From Candidatus Woesearchaeota archaeon (GTDB lineage Archaea > Nanobdellota > Nanobdellia > Woesearchaeales > GW2011-AR15), in assembly GCA_016934775.1 (NCBI GenBank), contig JAFGSP010000152.1, positions 1 to 19,186 of the forward strand: DNA of 19,186 nucleotides, written 5' to 3'. Shown one piece after another: positions 7,298-14,321 of this stretch (positions within the stretch are counted from its first letter, which is position 1; each line of letters starts with the position of its first letter). The position numbers and the translations under genes are program-made. A model generated the notes under the pieces. It saw only the letters and a program-made list of their open reading frames with translations. It was not told the origin of the DNA and ran no database searches.

Positions 7298-7826
7298 AAA
7301 ACGAATACAAGAAGCGAAATCCAACGTGGACAAATACTTAGAAGATACTCTTCTAAAAAAAGAGACAAATGAAACAGCAAAGAAGATGTATATTGAAAAC
7401 TCAAATCTTTCACTTGAGACTGCAAACAGATTATCAAATATTGAATCATTGGATTTTAAACCCTACTTGTGGATCATTGTCACTTCTTATTATTCTATGT
7501 ACTATATCGCGAATGCAGTTTTGTTGAATATAGGTTACAAGGTTGGAACAAAAGTCAGCCATAAAGTGACATCTGATGCTTTGATAGTATTTGTGAGGAA
7601 CAAACTGAAAAAAGAATTGATTCAGGATTATGAGGATGAAAAGGAAACAGCTCTTGAGATAATATCCATTAAGACTGATTCTATTATACAGTCTTTTGAG
7701 CTTGAAAGGGGAAAGCGCTCTAAGTTCCAATACCAGATGGATGAAGAGATTAAGAAAGGCAAGGCGATGACATCATTAGATAGGGCAAAGAAATTTGTCT
7801 TTGAAATGAAGAAATTATTAAGCTGA
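7287..7826 (+). CDS. HEPN-domain protein, partner of the first MNT, 179 aa
   Basis: I place the start at the ATG at 7287, 11 nt inside the previous gene. The frame is open further upstream, but the extra residues are a shadow of the MNT gene. The protein is all helical. The central stretch LWIIVTSYYSMYYIANAVLL (about residues 61-80) is the typical HEPN core helix, followed by NIGYKVGTKVSHKV with His92. HEPN toxins usually carry an R-x4-6-H ribonuclease motif. Here the His is present but the Arg position seems to be Lys (K86/K89), so RNase activity is uncertain. The C-terminal part has a basic segment (ERGKRSKFQYQ). With the preceding gene it forms a classical antitoxin-toxin-like pair. Its stop is followed after 3 nt by the remnant of an MDD gene. 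Confidence 0.75.
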   Translation: MLDEKRIQEAKSNVDKYLEDTLLKKETNETAKKMYIENSNLSLETANRLSNIESLDFKPYLWIIVTSYYSMYYIANAVLLNIGYKVGTKVSHKVTSDALIVFVRNKLKKELIQDYEDEKETALEIISIKTDSIIQSFELERGKRSKFQYQMDEEIKKGKAMTSLDRAKKFVFEMKKLLS

Positions 7827-7829
7827 AAA

Positions 7830-7904
7830 ATGAAATCCACCTCCATCTCCACATCCAACATCGTCTTTGTCAAATTCTAAGCAAAAGGCAACAGTGGAGT
7901 TTTC
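7830..7904 (+). pseudogene. Decayed 5' fragment of a diphosphomevalonate decarboxylase gene
   Basis: Three blocks match the start of the intact MDD gene at 9040 in the same order. GAAAAATGAAAT spans the junction of the HEPN stop and the MDD ATG in both copies. Bases 7854-7873 match 9079-9098 at 18 of 20 positions. Bases 7889-7904 match 9185-9200 at 15 of 16. In frame from the ATG at 7830 the fragment reads MKSTSISTSNIVFVKF then stops, against SSSNIAFVKY in the live protein. Fifteen bases are missing before the first long block and about 70 between the second and third. It is a dead copy of an MDD start, left between the two MNT/HEPN modules. Confidence 0.8.
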
Positions 7905-7921
7905 GCGCAAAAACCAATAAC

Positions 7922-7965
7922 TTTATATACTATTGGTGTATAATCATACACTAAAGGTGTATAAT
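7922..7965 (+). promoter_or_regulatory. Promoter and repeated operator candidate of the second MNT gene
   Basis: TTTATATA (7922-7929) is followed by the inverted repeat GTGTATAATCATACAC (7936-7951; 5-bp arms, 6-nt centre). The decamer GGTGTATAAT occurs twice, at 7935-7944 and 7956-7965, exactly 21 bp apart (two helical turns), the second copy touching the ATG. This arrangement could bind two repressor dimers on one face of the DNA. The winged-helix MNT encoded next is the likely binder. Confidence 0.55.
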
Positions 7966-8565
7966 ATGTTGACTGAAAACGAAAAGAAATTATTGAGGTT
8001 ATTGATGCTGTCATTTGATGAAAACTATTCTATCAATGAGCTTGCACGACTGATTAACATTAGCCCAAATGGAGCATATAAAATATTAAAAAAATTTGAA
8101 CATGAAGGGATATTGATAACTAAAAAAATTGCTAATATTATAGCTTATTCTCTTAACTTGGAAAGTCAAAAAACAAAGACAATACTTGCTCTGGCAATCA
8201 TGGATGACAGAAAAGTAGGCAGGGTAAACGCAAGAGAAGAAGACCTTCAGCCAATGAAACAATGTACAGATGCTGCTGTTTTGTTTGGTTCATATATTGA
8301 AGATGATAAAAAACCAAATGATTTGGATGTTTTGTTTCTATTGAGAGAAACTTCTTTTTCTGAATTTAAAAAAACATTTAATAGAGTAAAGGAGATAATA
8401 CCTATTCATACACATGAGATAATACAGACAAATGATGATTTGAAGGCTAACTTGAAAAAAAAAGACCCTGTAATTGGGGACTGCTTAAAGAAAGGCATTA
8501 TTTTATGGGGGCACAATCTGCTTTTAGAGGTGATTTTAGATGTCTATTCAAGAAAAAATAAATAG
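7966..8565 (+). CDS. Winged-helix / minimal nucleotidyltransferase protein, second copy, 199 aa
   Basis: Same plan as the protein at 6719 but strongly diverged. Winged helix at ~1-65 (YSINELARLINISPNGAYKI, then KKFEHEGILITKK), a linker, and an MNT core with G108-S109-Y and D119-L-D121 (PNDLDVLF). All key metal-binding positions are kept. The frame is open upstream to a TTG at 7933, but that start would lie inside the operator repeats. The ATG at 7966 is preferred and gives an N-terminus (MLTENEKKLL) like that of winged helices. The gene overlaps the following HEPN gene by 26 nt. Local composition is very AT-rich (15 G+C in bases 8101-8160) against the MDD gene (31 in bases 9361-9420), which suggests a separate origin. 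Likely antitoxin and autorepressor (inference). Confidence 0.8.
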   Translation: MLTENEKKLLRLLMLSFDENYSINELARLINISPNGAYKILKKFEHEGILITKKIANIIAYSLNLESQKTKTILALAIMDDRKVGRVNAREEDLQPMKQCTDAAVLFGSYIEDDKKPNDLDVLFLLRETSFSEFKKTFNRVKEIIPIHTHEIIQTNDDLKANLKKKDPVIGDCLKKGIILWGHNLLLEVILDVYSRKNK

Positions 8566-9043
8566 ATGTATGAAAGAGGGTGAAAAAGGCGGAGAGAGGC
8601 ATAAAGGGTTGAAAAAAATATCTTCAAATGATGCAAAAATAAAAAACCATATTAAAAAAGCAATTCATAATTTCAATGCAATATCTGATTTTCATGAATT
8701 GGGCTATTCTGACTGGTCAGCAAGTGCTTGTTTTTATGCTCTATATCATTGTCTGTTGGCTATATTAGCAAAATACGGATATGAGTCTAGAAACCAGAAT
8801 TGCACTTTTGCATTTGTCGAAGATAAGATAATCAAAGGTGAATTATCCATAACCGTAGAGGACTTAAAAGAGATTTTTGATAAGGATATTAAGGAAGACA
8901 TTGAATCTAGCGATAAATTGCTTGACCTAAGAGAAAAAATGCAGTATTCTATAAAAACAAGTATGGAAGAAAGGGAATTTGAAGAACTTAAAAAAAGAAC
9001 AAAGGAATTATTTGATAAATTAAGGCAGGAACTAGAAAAATGA
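8540..9043 (+). CDS. HEPN-domain protein, partner of the second MNT, 167 aa
   Basis: A strong ribosome binding site GAGGTGA (8527-8533) lies 6 nt before the ATG at 8540, inside the MNT gene, fixing this start over the ATG at 8570. The N-terminal ~35 residues are charged. The HEPN core is at ~55-100 (YSDWSASACFYALYHCLLAI, then LAKYGYESRNQNCTF). The Arg84 of a would-be R-x4-6-H motif is present, but no His follows at the right distance (R-N-Q-N-C-T-F), so it lacks the canonical nuclease motif. The C-terminus is coiled-coil-like and rich in Glu/Lys. Its stop overlaps the MDD start codon (ATGA, 9040-9043), so translation of the two is probably coupled. It may be an atypical toxin, an inactive HEPN, or a substrate-binding partner of the MNT. 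Confidence 0.75.
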   Translation: MSIQEKINRCMKEGEKGGERHKGLKKISSNDAKIKNHIKKAIHNFNAISDFHELGYSDWSASACFYALYHCLLAILAKYGYESRNQNCTFAFVEDKIIKGELSITVEDLKEIFDKDIKEDIESSDKLLDLREKMQYSIKTSMEEREFEELKKRTKELFDKLRQELEK

Positions 9044-10023
9044 AATTCAGTAAGCAAAAAGCTACAGCAAAATCATCCTCCAACATCGCATTTGTCAAGT
9101 ACTGGGGCAAGAAGGATACTGAAAAAAACATCCCAATGAACCCAAGCATATCCATGACCCTGGATGATAACCTGAGCACAAAGACAACAGTGGAGTTCTC
9201 TGAAAGCTACAAAGAAGACATCCTAATATTGAACAATGAACCTGAATTTGGTGATAAGCTCAAGAGAGTCTCAGCATTCCTTGATATTATCAGGGAAAAA
9301 TCTGATTCAAACCTTAAAGCAAAAGTTGTGTCTGTTAATTCATTTCCCACAGGCTCCGGGATAGCATCATCAGCTTCAGGGTTTGCAGCATTGGCTGCTG
9401 CTTCTGCCAGAGCACTTGAGTTGGATTTGTCTTCACAAGAACTTTCTGCACTGGCAAGATTAGGAAGCGGGAGCGCTTCCCGCTCTATCCAGGGAGGATT
9501 CTGCGAGTGGTCCGGTGAATACGCTGTCCAATTATTTGATGAAAATCACTGGCCTGAGCTTAGGGATATTGTTGTCATAGTAAGCAAAGAAGAAAAGAAG
9601 ATCAGCTCAAGAGATGCTATGAAGCTCACAGTGGAGACAAGCAGCAAATACAAAGAGAGAATAGAAAACATAGAAAAAACATTAGAAGGAGTACGCACAG
9701 CAATAAAAGAAAAAAACTTCCCAAAGCTTGCTATGGAGATAATGAAAGACTCAGATAACATGCACGCCTGCATAAAAGACACAACTCCGAGCATAGACTA
9801 TCTTAATGACAATTCCTATGAAATAAAAAGACTAATCAAAGAATTGAATAAAGAAAAAGTGATTGCGGCCTACACATTCGATGCAGGGCCTAACACCCAT
9901 ATAATAACAACCGGAGAAAATGCCGGGAAAATAACAAAAAAACTAAAAAGCCTGAAAAATACAACACTTATTATCTCTGGAGTTGGAAAAGGGATAAGAT
10001 ACACAGAAAAACACCTTTTTTGA
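9040..10023 (+). CDS. mvaD: Diphosphomevalonate decarboxylase, 327 aa
   Basis: GHMP-superfamily enzyme that phosphorylates and decarboxylates mevalonate 5-diphosphate to isopentenyl diphosphate. The family motifs are all present: SNIAFVKYWGKKD (Lys20), the ATP loop PTGSGIASSASG (103-114), GSGSASRSIQGG with Arg148, the substrate-site segment ISSRDAM (188-194), and AYTFDAGPN with the catalytic Asp281. Length is typical. The complete active site argues against a mevalonate-3-kinase-like relative. A phosphomevalonate decarboxylase acting on the monophosphate cannot be fully excluded, but the adjacent phosphomevalonate kinase supports the diphosphate substrate. The start overlaps the HEPN stop, and the next gene begins 16 nt after the stop. 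No promoter of its own is visible, so it seems to depend on transcription from the MNT/HEPN region. Confidence 0.9.
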   Translation: MKFSKQKATAKSSSNIAFVKYWGKKDTEKNIPMNPSISMTLDDNLSTKTTVEFSESYKEDILILNNEPEFGDKLKRVSAFLDIIREKSDSNLKAKVVSVNSFPTGSGIASSASGFAALAAASARALELDLSSQELSALARLGSGSASRSIQGGFCEWSGEYAVQLFDENHWPELRDIVVIVSKEEKKISSRDAMKLTVETSSKYKERIENIEKTLEGVRTAIKEKNFPKLAMEIMKDSDNMHACIKDTTPSIDYLNDNSYEIKRLIKELNKEKVIAAYTFDAGPNTHIITTGENAGKITKKLKSLKNTTLIISGVGKGIRYTEKHLF

Positions 10024-10039
10024 GATAAGAGGCAAAAAT

Positions 10040-11110
10040 ATGCAGTCAGCAGCAAAAGCATACGGCAAACTACTTGTATTCGGCGCCTATTCTATCCTTG
10101 AGCCAGGCAACATAGGCCTTGTAGTGAACATAGACAAAGGCACTACAACATCACTGCAGGAGACCCATGAGGGCAGGATTGTCATTGACCTGGAGAATTT
10201 TGAGATAGATGTCTATGGCGTGCTTGAAGACGGGCGACTTAAATTAAAACAAAACCCGGAGATAATAACTTTTGTCAAGAACTCTGTGGAGTACTCTTTC
10301 AGGTATCTGAACAAAAAAGGGGTCAAGCTTAGGGACATAAGGCTGATAAGCTACAATGACCCTGAGATGCAGCTCAAGAACATAAAGACAGGATTCGGAA
10401 GCAGCGCCACGTCTACTGTCTCTGCAGTGGCAGCTGTGTTATCCCTGCATGATGTGGATGACAGGGATGCTGTCTACAAGATATCCAGGTATGCGCATTA
10501 CAAGAGCCAGGGAGATCTTGGCAGCGGGTTTGATATATCCTCTTCTTGCTACGGCAGCCATTTTTTCATGTCTGAAGACCTTAAATTTGATGATTTTGAC
10601 AGGTTCATGTCAGAAGATATCTCTCTTCTGAAGCAGAGCTTTGACTGGCCTTATTTCCTACATCCTGTGCTGGTGTTTACAGGACAGTCTGCATCTACAA
10701 CAGAACTTGTGAGAAAAGTGCTTGAATTCAGGAATCATCATCCTGAGAAATACGCTTCATATATGAAAGAATACAATGAGAACAATATTGCTCTGAGGAT
10801 AGCTTTTGAAGAGCATCATAAAGAGAAGATCAAGATTCTTTTGGAAAAATCATGGCATTACAGGAAGCTTCTCGGAGAGATGGCAAAAGCGCCCGTAGAG
10901 CCGGATAAATATACAAGGCTGATGAACGAGATGAAAGAGCATGGAGCATTCACAGCCGGACTAGTTGGAGCTGGCGGAGGAGATTCTATTCTTGCATTAT
11001 GCACAACAGAACCTGAGAAAAAAAAGTTCATGGACTTCCTCAACAGGAAAAAGCTCACTGTGCTTGATAATGTGAATATAGTCAACAAAGGATATGAGAT
11101 AGTGCAGTAA
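10040..11110 (+). CDS. Phosphomevalonate kinase (GHMP family, ERG8-like), 356 aa
   Basis: Converts mevalonate 5-phosphate to the 5-diphosphate, the substrate of the enzyme encoded just upstream. Visible GHMP features: N-terminal AYGKLLVFGAYSILEPGN (7-24), the nucleotide loop KTGFGSSATST (116-126), a second loop QGDLGSGFDISSSCYGS (157-173) resembling the QGxxGSGxD segment of ERG8-type kinases, and the C-terminal GLVGAGGGDSILAL (307-320). These separate it from mevalonate kinase and isopentenyl phosphate kinase, the latter being an amino-acid-kinase fold. A modest ribosome binding site AAGAGG (10027-10032) is 7 nt before the ATG. It follows MDD by 16 nt and ends right against the hairpin element starting at 11111. 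In archaea this kinase is known mainly from Sulfolobales, so its presence matters for which pathway is used. Confidence 0.8.
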   Translation: MQSAAKAYGKLLVFGAYSILEPGNIGLVVNIDKGTTTSLQETHEGRIVIDLENFEIDVYGVLEDGRLKLKQNPEIITFVKNSVEYSFRYLNKKGVKLRDIRLISYNDPEMQLKNIKTGFGSSATSTVSAVAAVLSLHDVDDRDAVYKISRYAHYKSQGDLGSGFDISSSCYGSHFFMSEDLKFDDFDRFMSEDISLLKQSFDWPYFLHPVLVFTGQSASTTELVRKVLEFRNHHPEKYASYMKEYNENNIALRIAFEEHHKEKIKILLEKSWHYRKLLGEMAKAPVEPDKYTRLMNEMKEHGAFTAGLVGAGGGDSILALCTTEPEKKKFMDFLNRKKLTVLDNVNIVNKGYEIVQ

Positions 11111-11251
11111 GCGCTGTCCAGAATCTTAAAAAAGTGTGACACACTTTGTTTATAAAACAGATTTTTCCCCATCAGAACTCCCCTATTTCATGAGGGAGTT
11201 TGTGGGGAAAAATATGTCCTCCAGTCAGCAAGCTGACTACCTGGACAGCGC
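11111..11251. other. Multi-armed inverted-repeat element, possible structured RNA or small palindromic mobile element
   Basis: A perfect 11-bp closing stem, GCGCTGTCCAG (11111-11121) with CTGGACAGCGC (11241-11251), encloses three further perfect hairpins: AAAGTGT/ACACTTT (11131-11147), a two-part arm ATTTTTCCCC/GGGGAAAAAT (11161-11170, 11204-11213) with inner AACTCCC/GGGAGTT (11176-11182, 11194-11200), and AGTCAGC/GCTGACT (11223-11238). The result is a cloverleaf-like four-way junction with about 42 base pairs in 141 nt. It begins at the base after the PMK stop and ends 14 nt before the palindromic TATA of the next gene. It has no tRNA features. The flanks (cagtaa, cagttt) are not an exact target duplication. 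It may be an elaborate terminator, a 3'-UTR RNA or a MITE-like insertion. Confidence 0.5.
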
Positions 11252-11265
11252 CAGTTTTGTAGAAA

Positions 11266-11310
11266 GATTTATATAAATCCCGGCACAGTTTTTTATACTA
11301 GTGTGGAGGG
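11266..11310 (+). promoter_or_regulatory. Promoter and ribosome binding site of the 985-aa surface protein
   Basis: GATTTATATAAATC (11266-11279) is a perfect 14-bp palindrome containing the TATA box. The expected transcription start is near 11299, leaving a leader of about 18 nt that contains GGAGGG (11305-11310), 6 nt before the ATG. This gene is thus leadered, unlike most others here. Confidence 0.6.
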
Positions 11311-11316
11311 ATTTTC

Positions 11317-14274
11317 ATGAAAGATTCTAATAAAGGCCAGGTGGCTGTATTTGTCATAGTAGGAATAGTCCTGTTGATAATTGTCGGAGTGCTTTTGTTT
11401 ACAATGAACAAGGGCGCTGAAGGAGAGCTGAGGACCAGCTCAATAACTACGCAGGCTTTTGCTAATGATTTCAGGAAATTAGAGCAAATAAGGGATGATT
11501 GCATTGAGGTATCAGTAGAGGGTGCTGTGATATATAGGTCTACTGAGCCAACACCAGAAAATGAAGAGTTTTTAGAAGATTATATGCGTTGGAGGATTTA
11601 TAGGTGTATTGAATCTTCAGTACCTCAATATTTTACCTCTCTTGGTTATTCTGTTGTAATCCCTGATCCTTTGATGTCTGCAGTCACTCAGAAAGTAGAG
11701 CTAAGCGATGAATCAATAGATTTTTCTGGTGAGTATCCTCTTCAGATGTTTTTGCCAGACGGGCAACAAGCAATAACTCGTGATTATTCTTTGACATATG
11801 ACAGGACAAGCAGGGTTTTTCTTGATGAGGGGATTGCTTCACAGGATTTGAATCTTATATCAACAGACGGTGTTTTCTTTGCAAAGTTTGCAGAGGGTAC
11901 GGAATTAACTGATTATGAAGGCGTTCCTTTAGAACAGATGCAAGTGAAAGTAGAAGATAAAAACAGTATCGGAGATAACCAATATATAGTCGGAAACAAC
12001 ATCTACCGAGTTACTGACGCAATACCCTCAGAAAATGTCAGGGTTACATTGTTCTTTGATCCGATCATGATTCCGGATGGATTTACAAAAGATAATTTAG
12101 TGGTTGCCAGATACAATGAGTCCAGGGGATTATGGTTTGCTTTGGATTCAGAGGTGAATGCTGAGGAGAATTCAGTCTCTACTGATGTTGAAGATCATTT
12201 TTCTCCATATTCAATAGGCCTGAAATATGACGGGATCCATGATATGCTGATTGCCCAAAAGATGTTCGTCGAGCACCTGCACAGGACATGCAGGCATCCT
12301 GACAGCAGTGATTCTCCTGAATCAGATAAGAGATATGTGGGATTGTATAATAAAGGGGATGGAACATATGAAGGACCTTCAGAGTGGAGATGGAAACTCA
12401 ATAATTTCGGAGAAGATTATGATGGAGCGGTCTATGCCCTTCCACAAATGTATTCAACTTTGCTTGCCAGAGGTGCTGAAGGTGCGCCAGGAGGAGCGAA
12501 TAAAGAATTTGCCTTTGAGACTTCACCAGGTGAGTTTGTATATGCTACAGAACAGGAACTATTTACTGGAACTGAGTTTATACTCACTTCTGATTCATGG
12601 ATTTCATCTACAGAAGGAGATACATCAACTATAAATATCCATCCTACATCAGATATGCTTTCCTCTGCTAATTGGAAGCAGGTTTTGACAAACAGGCCTA
12701 ATGAATTTGCCGATTCCCTTGACAATATCAGGGATTGGGATGAGGATGATAAAGAATACTTGAAGGACCAGAATAATTGCGGGCTACTGGGAACTGAACC
12801 ATGTTTGAAATGTGAGGGGGATACCTGCAACTTAGATGCGTGTCAGGCATCTTGTACATTAAGGTCCCAGCAAGTCTATAAAGCGCTTTTTGAGGTAGCT
12901 GGATGGGCTACATGGGATGATCGAGTAAGCGCTGATGGAATACTTGACAAGAGAAGCGGTGGTCTGTTGAATCAAAACAAGGCACTAACTTGTGATAGCA
13001 ATAGTCTATGTGAACCTGATATGGTAGACGCAACTGAATTTGCCCAGTATATTGCAACACCGATGTTCTATGGCTATGGTGCTGAGATCAAGGAGACAGA
13101 TGATTTAGTGAATCCTCCGGGTCATACGACATTCAGGGAAGGACCTGAAAAAGGCTATGAGGGAGCTGGCAATAACTATTTCCCTTCAAAGAAAACTGTG
13201 TTTATTGATACTTTAGATCATATGATGTGCGGAGGATGTGAAGCCAATGTCTATGTGAATTGTTCAATCGGAGATTCCTGTTATATAAATATCAATGGAA
13301 AAACACTTTCTCCCTGCGCAAGTAAAAATCAAAGATCTAATGCAGCAGAAGGTGAACTTGTCTATGATCCCTCTACTTTCGAGTGTAGCTATCCTTGTGT
13401 TAATGATGTATGGAAACCTGGAGAAAATACAATTCTCGGCTTTGTCCTGAATAGGCAAGAAAGCCAGGATGTCTGTGCAGAACTGGATGTTACAGTGGAC
13501 TTCAATGATTGTATAATAAGTACTATTGAACCTTCATATCCTGTTGAATACTCTGATGATGAAGAGACAAGCGGAACAGTTGATGACGGATCAGAGGAAG
13601 ATGAAGAGACTGATGATGGCGATGATGAAACTGATGAAGAAACAGAAGAGCCAGAAGAAGACACAGAAGATGAAGAAGAGCCAGATGAGGAAACAGAAGA
13701 AGATGAAGAAGAGGTAGTTGAAGAAGATATTGAAGAAGAAGACTTCATTTGCTGTTGGTGTCATCTTCCTCCTGGAAGAAATGATTGTTTTACGCATTCA
13801 GGATGTTCAATGGGGACATGTCCTCCAGGTCATTTTAGAGTCCACGGAGATGCTTCAAGAGGAGCCAACCAAATATGCGCAGATCTTCTAGGAATTCCAA
13901 TATGCGGTAATCCAAACCAAGGAGTAGTATGTGGAGATGGAGTTTGTCAAGGCTCAGAAAGCAATCCAATAAACAACAATTGTTGTGAAGCAGATTGTGA
14001 TGTTGATTGCGCTGGAGAGGACCCAGAACTGCCTCAGACAGATGAAGAAACTCAACCAGAAGAGACTCCTACAAATCCGCCTGAAGATACTACACCTCCA
14101 ACAGAAGAAGGAAATCCACCACCTGAAGAAGACACAACTCCAAATAATCCAGGTAATGATAACAATCCCGGCCAGGATAATGATAATAAACCAGGGAACC
14201 AGGGTGGCGGTTGCGGTAATGGGAAATGCACAGGTCAAGAGAGTGTTCAGAATTGTCCGCAGGACTGTTCCTGA
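11317..14274 (+). CDS. Large membrane-anchored surface protein with acidic and Cys-rich tails, 985 aa
   Basis: The N-terminus MKDSNKGQVAVFVIVGIVLL has a K-G-Q site and one hydrophobic helix (about 8-30), resembling a class III (pilin-like) signal, as in the 283-aa protein at 1345. Residues ~50-330 form beta-rich extracellular domains: a GT-x-LTD-x-x-GVPL segment near 205 and a region at ~245-310 (ending DHFSPYSIG) that recalls ZU5/GAIN-type folds, a loose resemblance only. Then come cysteine clusters (~485-515 and ~640-690), a Glu/Asp tract of ~64 residues (746-809), a C-G-x-G-x-C motif region (~869-898), a Pro/Asp/Asn-rich linker (~899-963) and a second C-G-N-G-K-C motif at the C-terminus. 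Probably a long stalk-like envelope protein; the Pro-rich stretch and acidic tract may bind cations or span the S-layer. Function unknown. It sits between the two mevalonate clusters with its own promoter. Confidence 0.75.
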   Translation: MKDSNKGQVAVFVIVGIVLLIIVGVLLFTMNKGAEGELRTSSITTQAFANDFRKLEQIRDDCIEVSVEGAVIYRSTEPTPENEEFLEDYMRWRIYRCIESSVPQYFTSLGYSVVIPDPLMSAVTQKVELSDESIDFSGEYPLQMFLPDGQQAITRDYSLTYDRTSRVFLDEGIASQDLNLISTDGVFFAKFAEGTELTDYEGVPLEQMQVKVEDKNSIGDNQYIVGNNIYRVTDAIPSENVRVTLFFDPIMIPDGFTKDNLVVARYNESRGLWFALDSEVNAEENSVSTDVEDHFSPYSIGLKYDGIHDMLIAQKMFVEHLHRTCRHPDSSDSPESDKRYVGLYNKGDGTYEGPSEWRWKLNNFGEDYDGAVYALPQMYSTLLARGAEGAPGGANKEFAFETSPGEFVYATEQELFTGTEFILTSDSWISSTEGDTSTINIHPTSDMLSSANWKQVLTNRPNEFADSLDNIRDWDEDDKEYLKDQNNCGLLGTEPCLKCEGDTCNLDACQASCTLRSQQVYKALFEVAGWATWDDRVSADGILDKRSGGLLNQNKALTCDSNSLCEPDMVDATEFAQYIATPMFYGYGAEIKETDDLVNPPGHTTFREGPEKGYEGAGNNYFPSKKTVFIDTLDHMMCGGCEANVYVNCSIGDSCYININGKTLSPCASKNQRSNAAEGELVYDPSTFECSYPCVNDVWKPGENTILGFVLNRQESQDVCAELDVTVDFNDCIISTIEPSYPVEYSDDEETSGTVDDGSEEDEETDDGDDETDEETEEPEEDTEDEEEPDEETEEDEEEVVEEDIEEEDFICCWCHLPPGRNDCFTHSGCSMGTCPPGHFRVHGDASRGANQICADLLGIPICGNPNQGVVCGDGVCQGSESNPINNNCCEADCDVDCAGEDPELPQTDEETQPEETPTNPPEDTTPPTEEGNPPPEEDTTPNNPGNDNNPGQDNDNKPGNQGGGCGNGKCTGQESVQNCPQDCS

Positions 14275-14298
14275 TTATTTCCATAACCCTCTAAAATA

Positions 14299-14310
14299 TT
14301 TTTCCTTTTC
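14299..14310 (+). terminator. T-rich terminator candidate after the 985-aa gene
   Basis: TTTTTCCTTTTC starts 24 nt after the stop codon, fitting the oligo-T signals that end archaeal transcripts. Confidence 0.45.
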
Positions 14311-14321
14311 TTGAATTTAAC

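Noticed and set aside
7933..7965. TTG start of the second MNT gene adding 11 residues
   Set aside because: These codons are the operator repeats just after the TATA box; the transcript would probably start inside them. ATG at 7966 fits better.
11111..11251. Cloverleaf element as a tRNA or tRNA-like gene
   Set aside because: The arms have the wrong sizes, there is no T-arm GTTC signature, no anticodon-loop pattern, and the closing stem is 11 bp.
13389..13797. Serine-rich or lysine-rich frames opposite or shifted against the acidic tract
   Set aside because: They are frame shadows of the GAA/GAT repeat coding for Glu and Asp.
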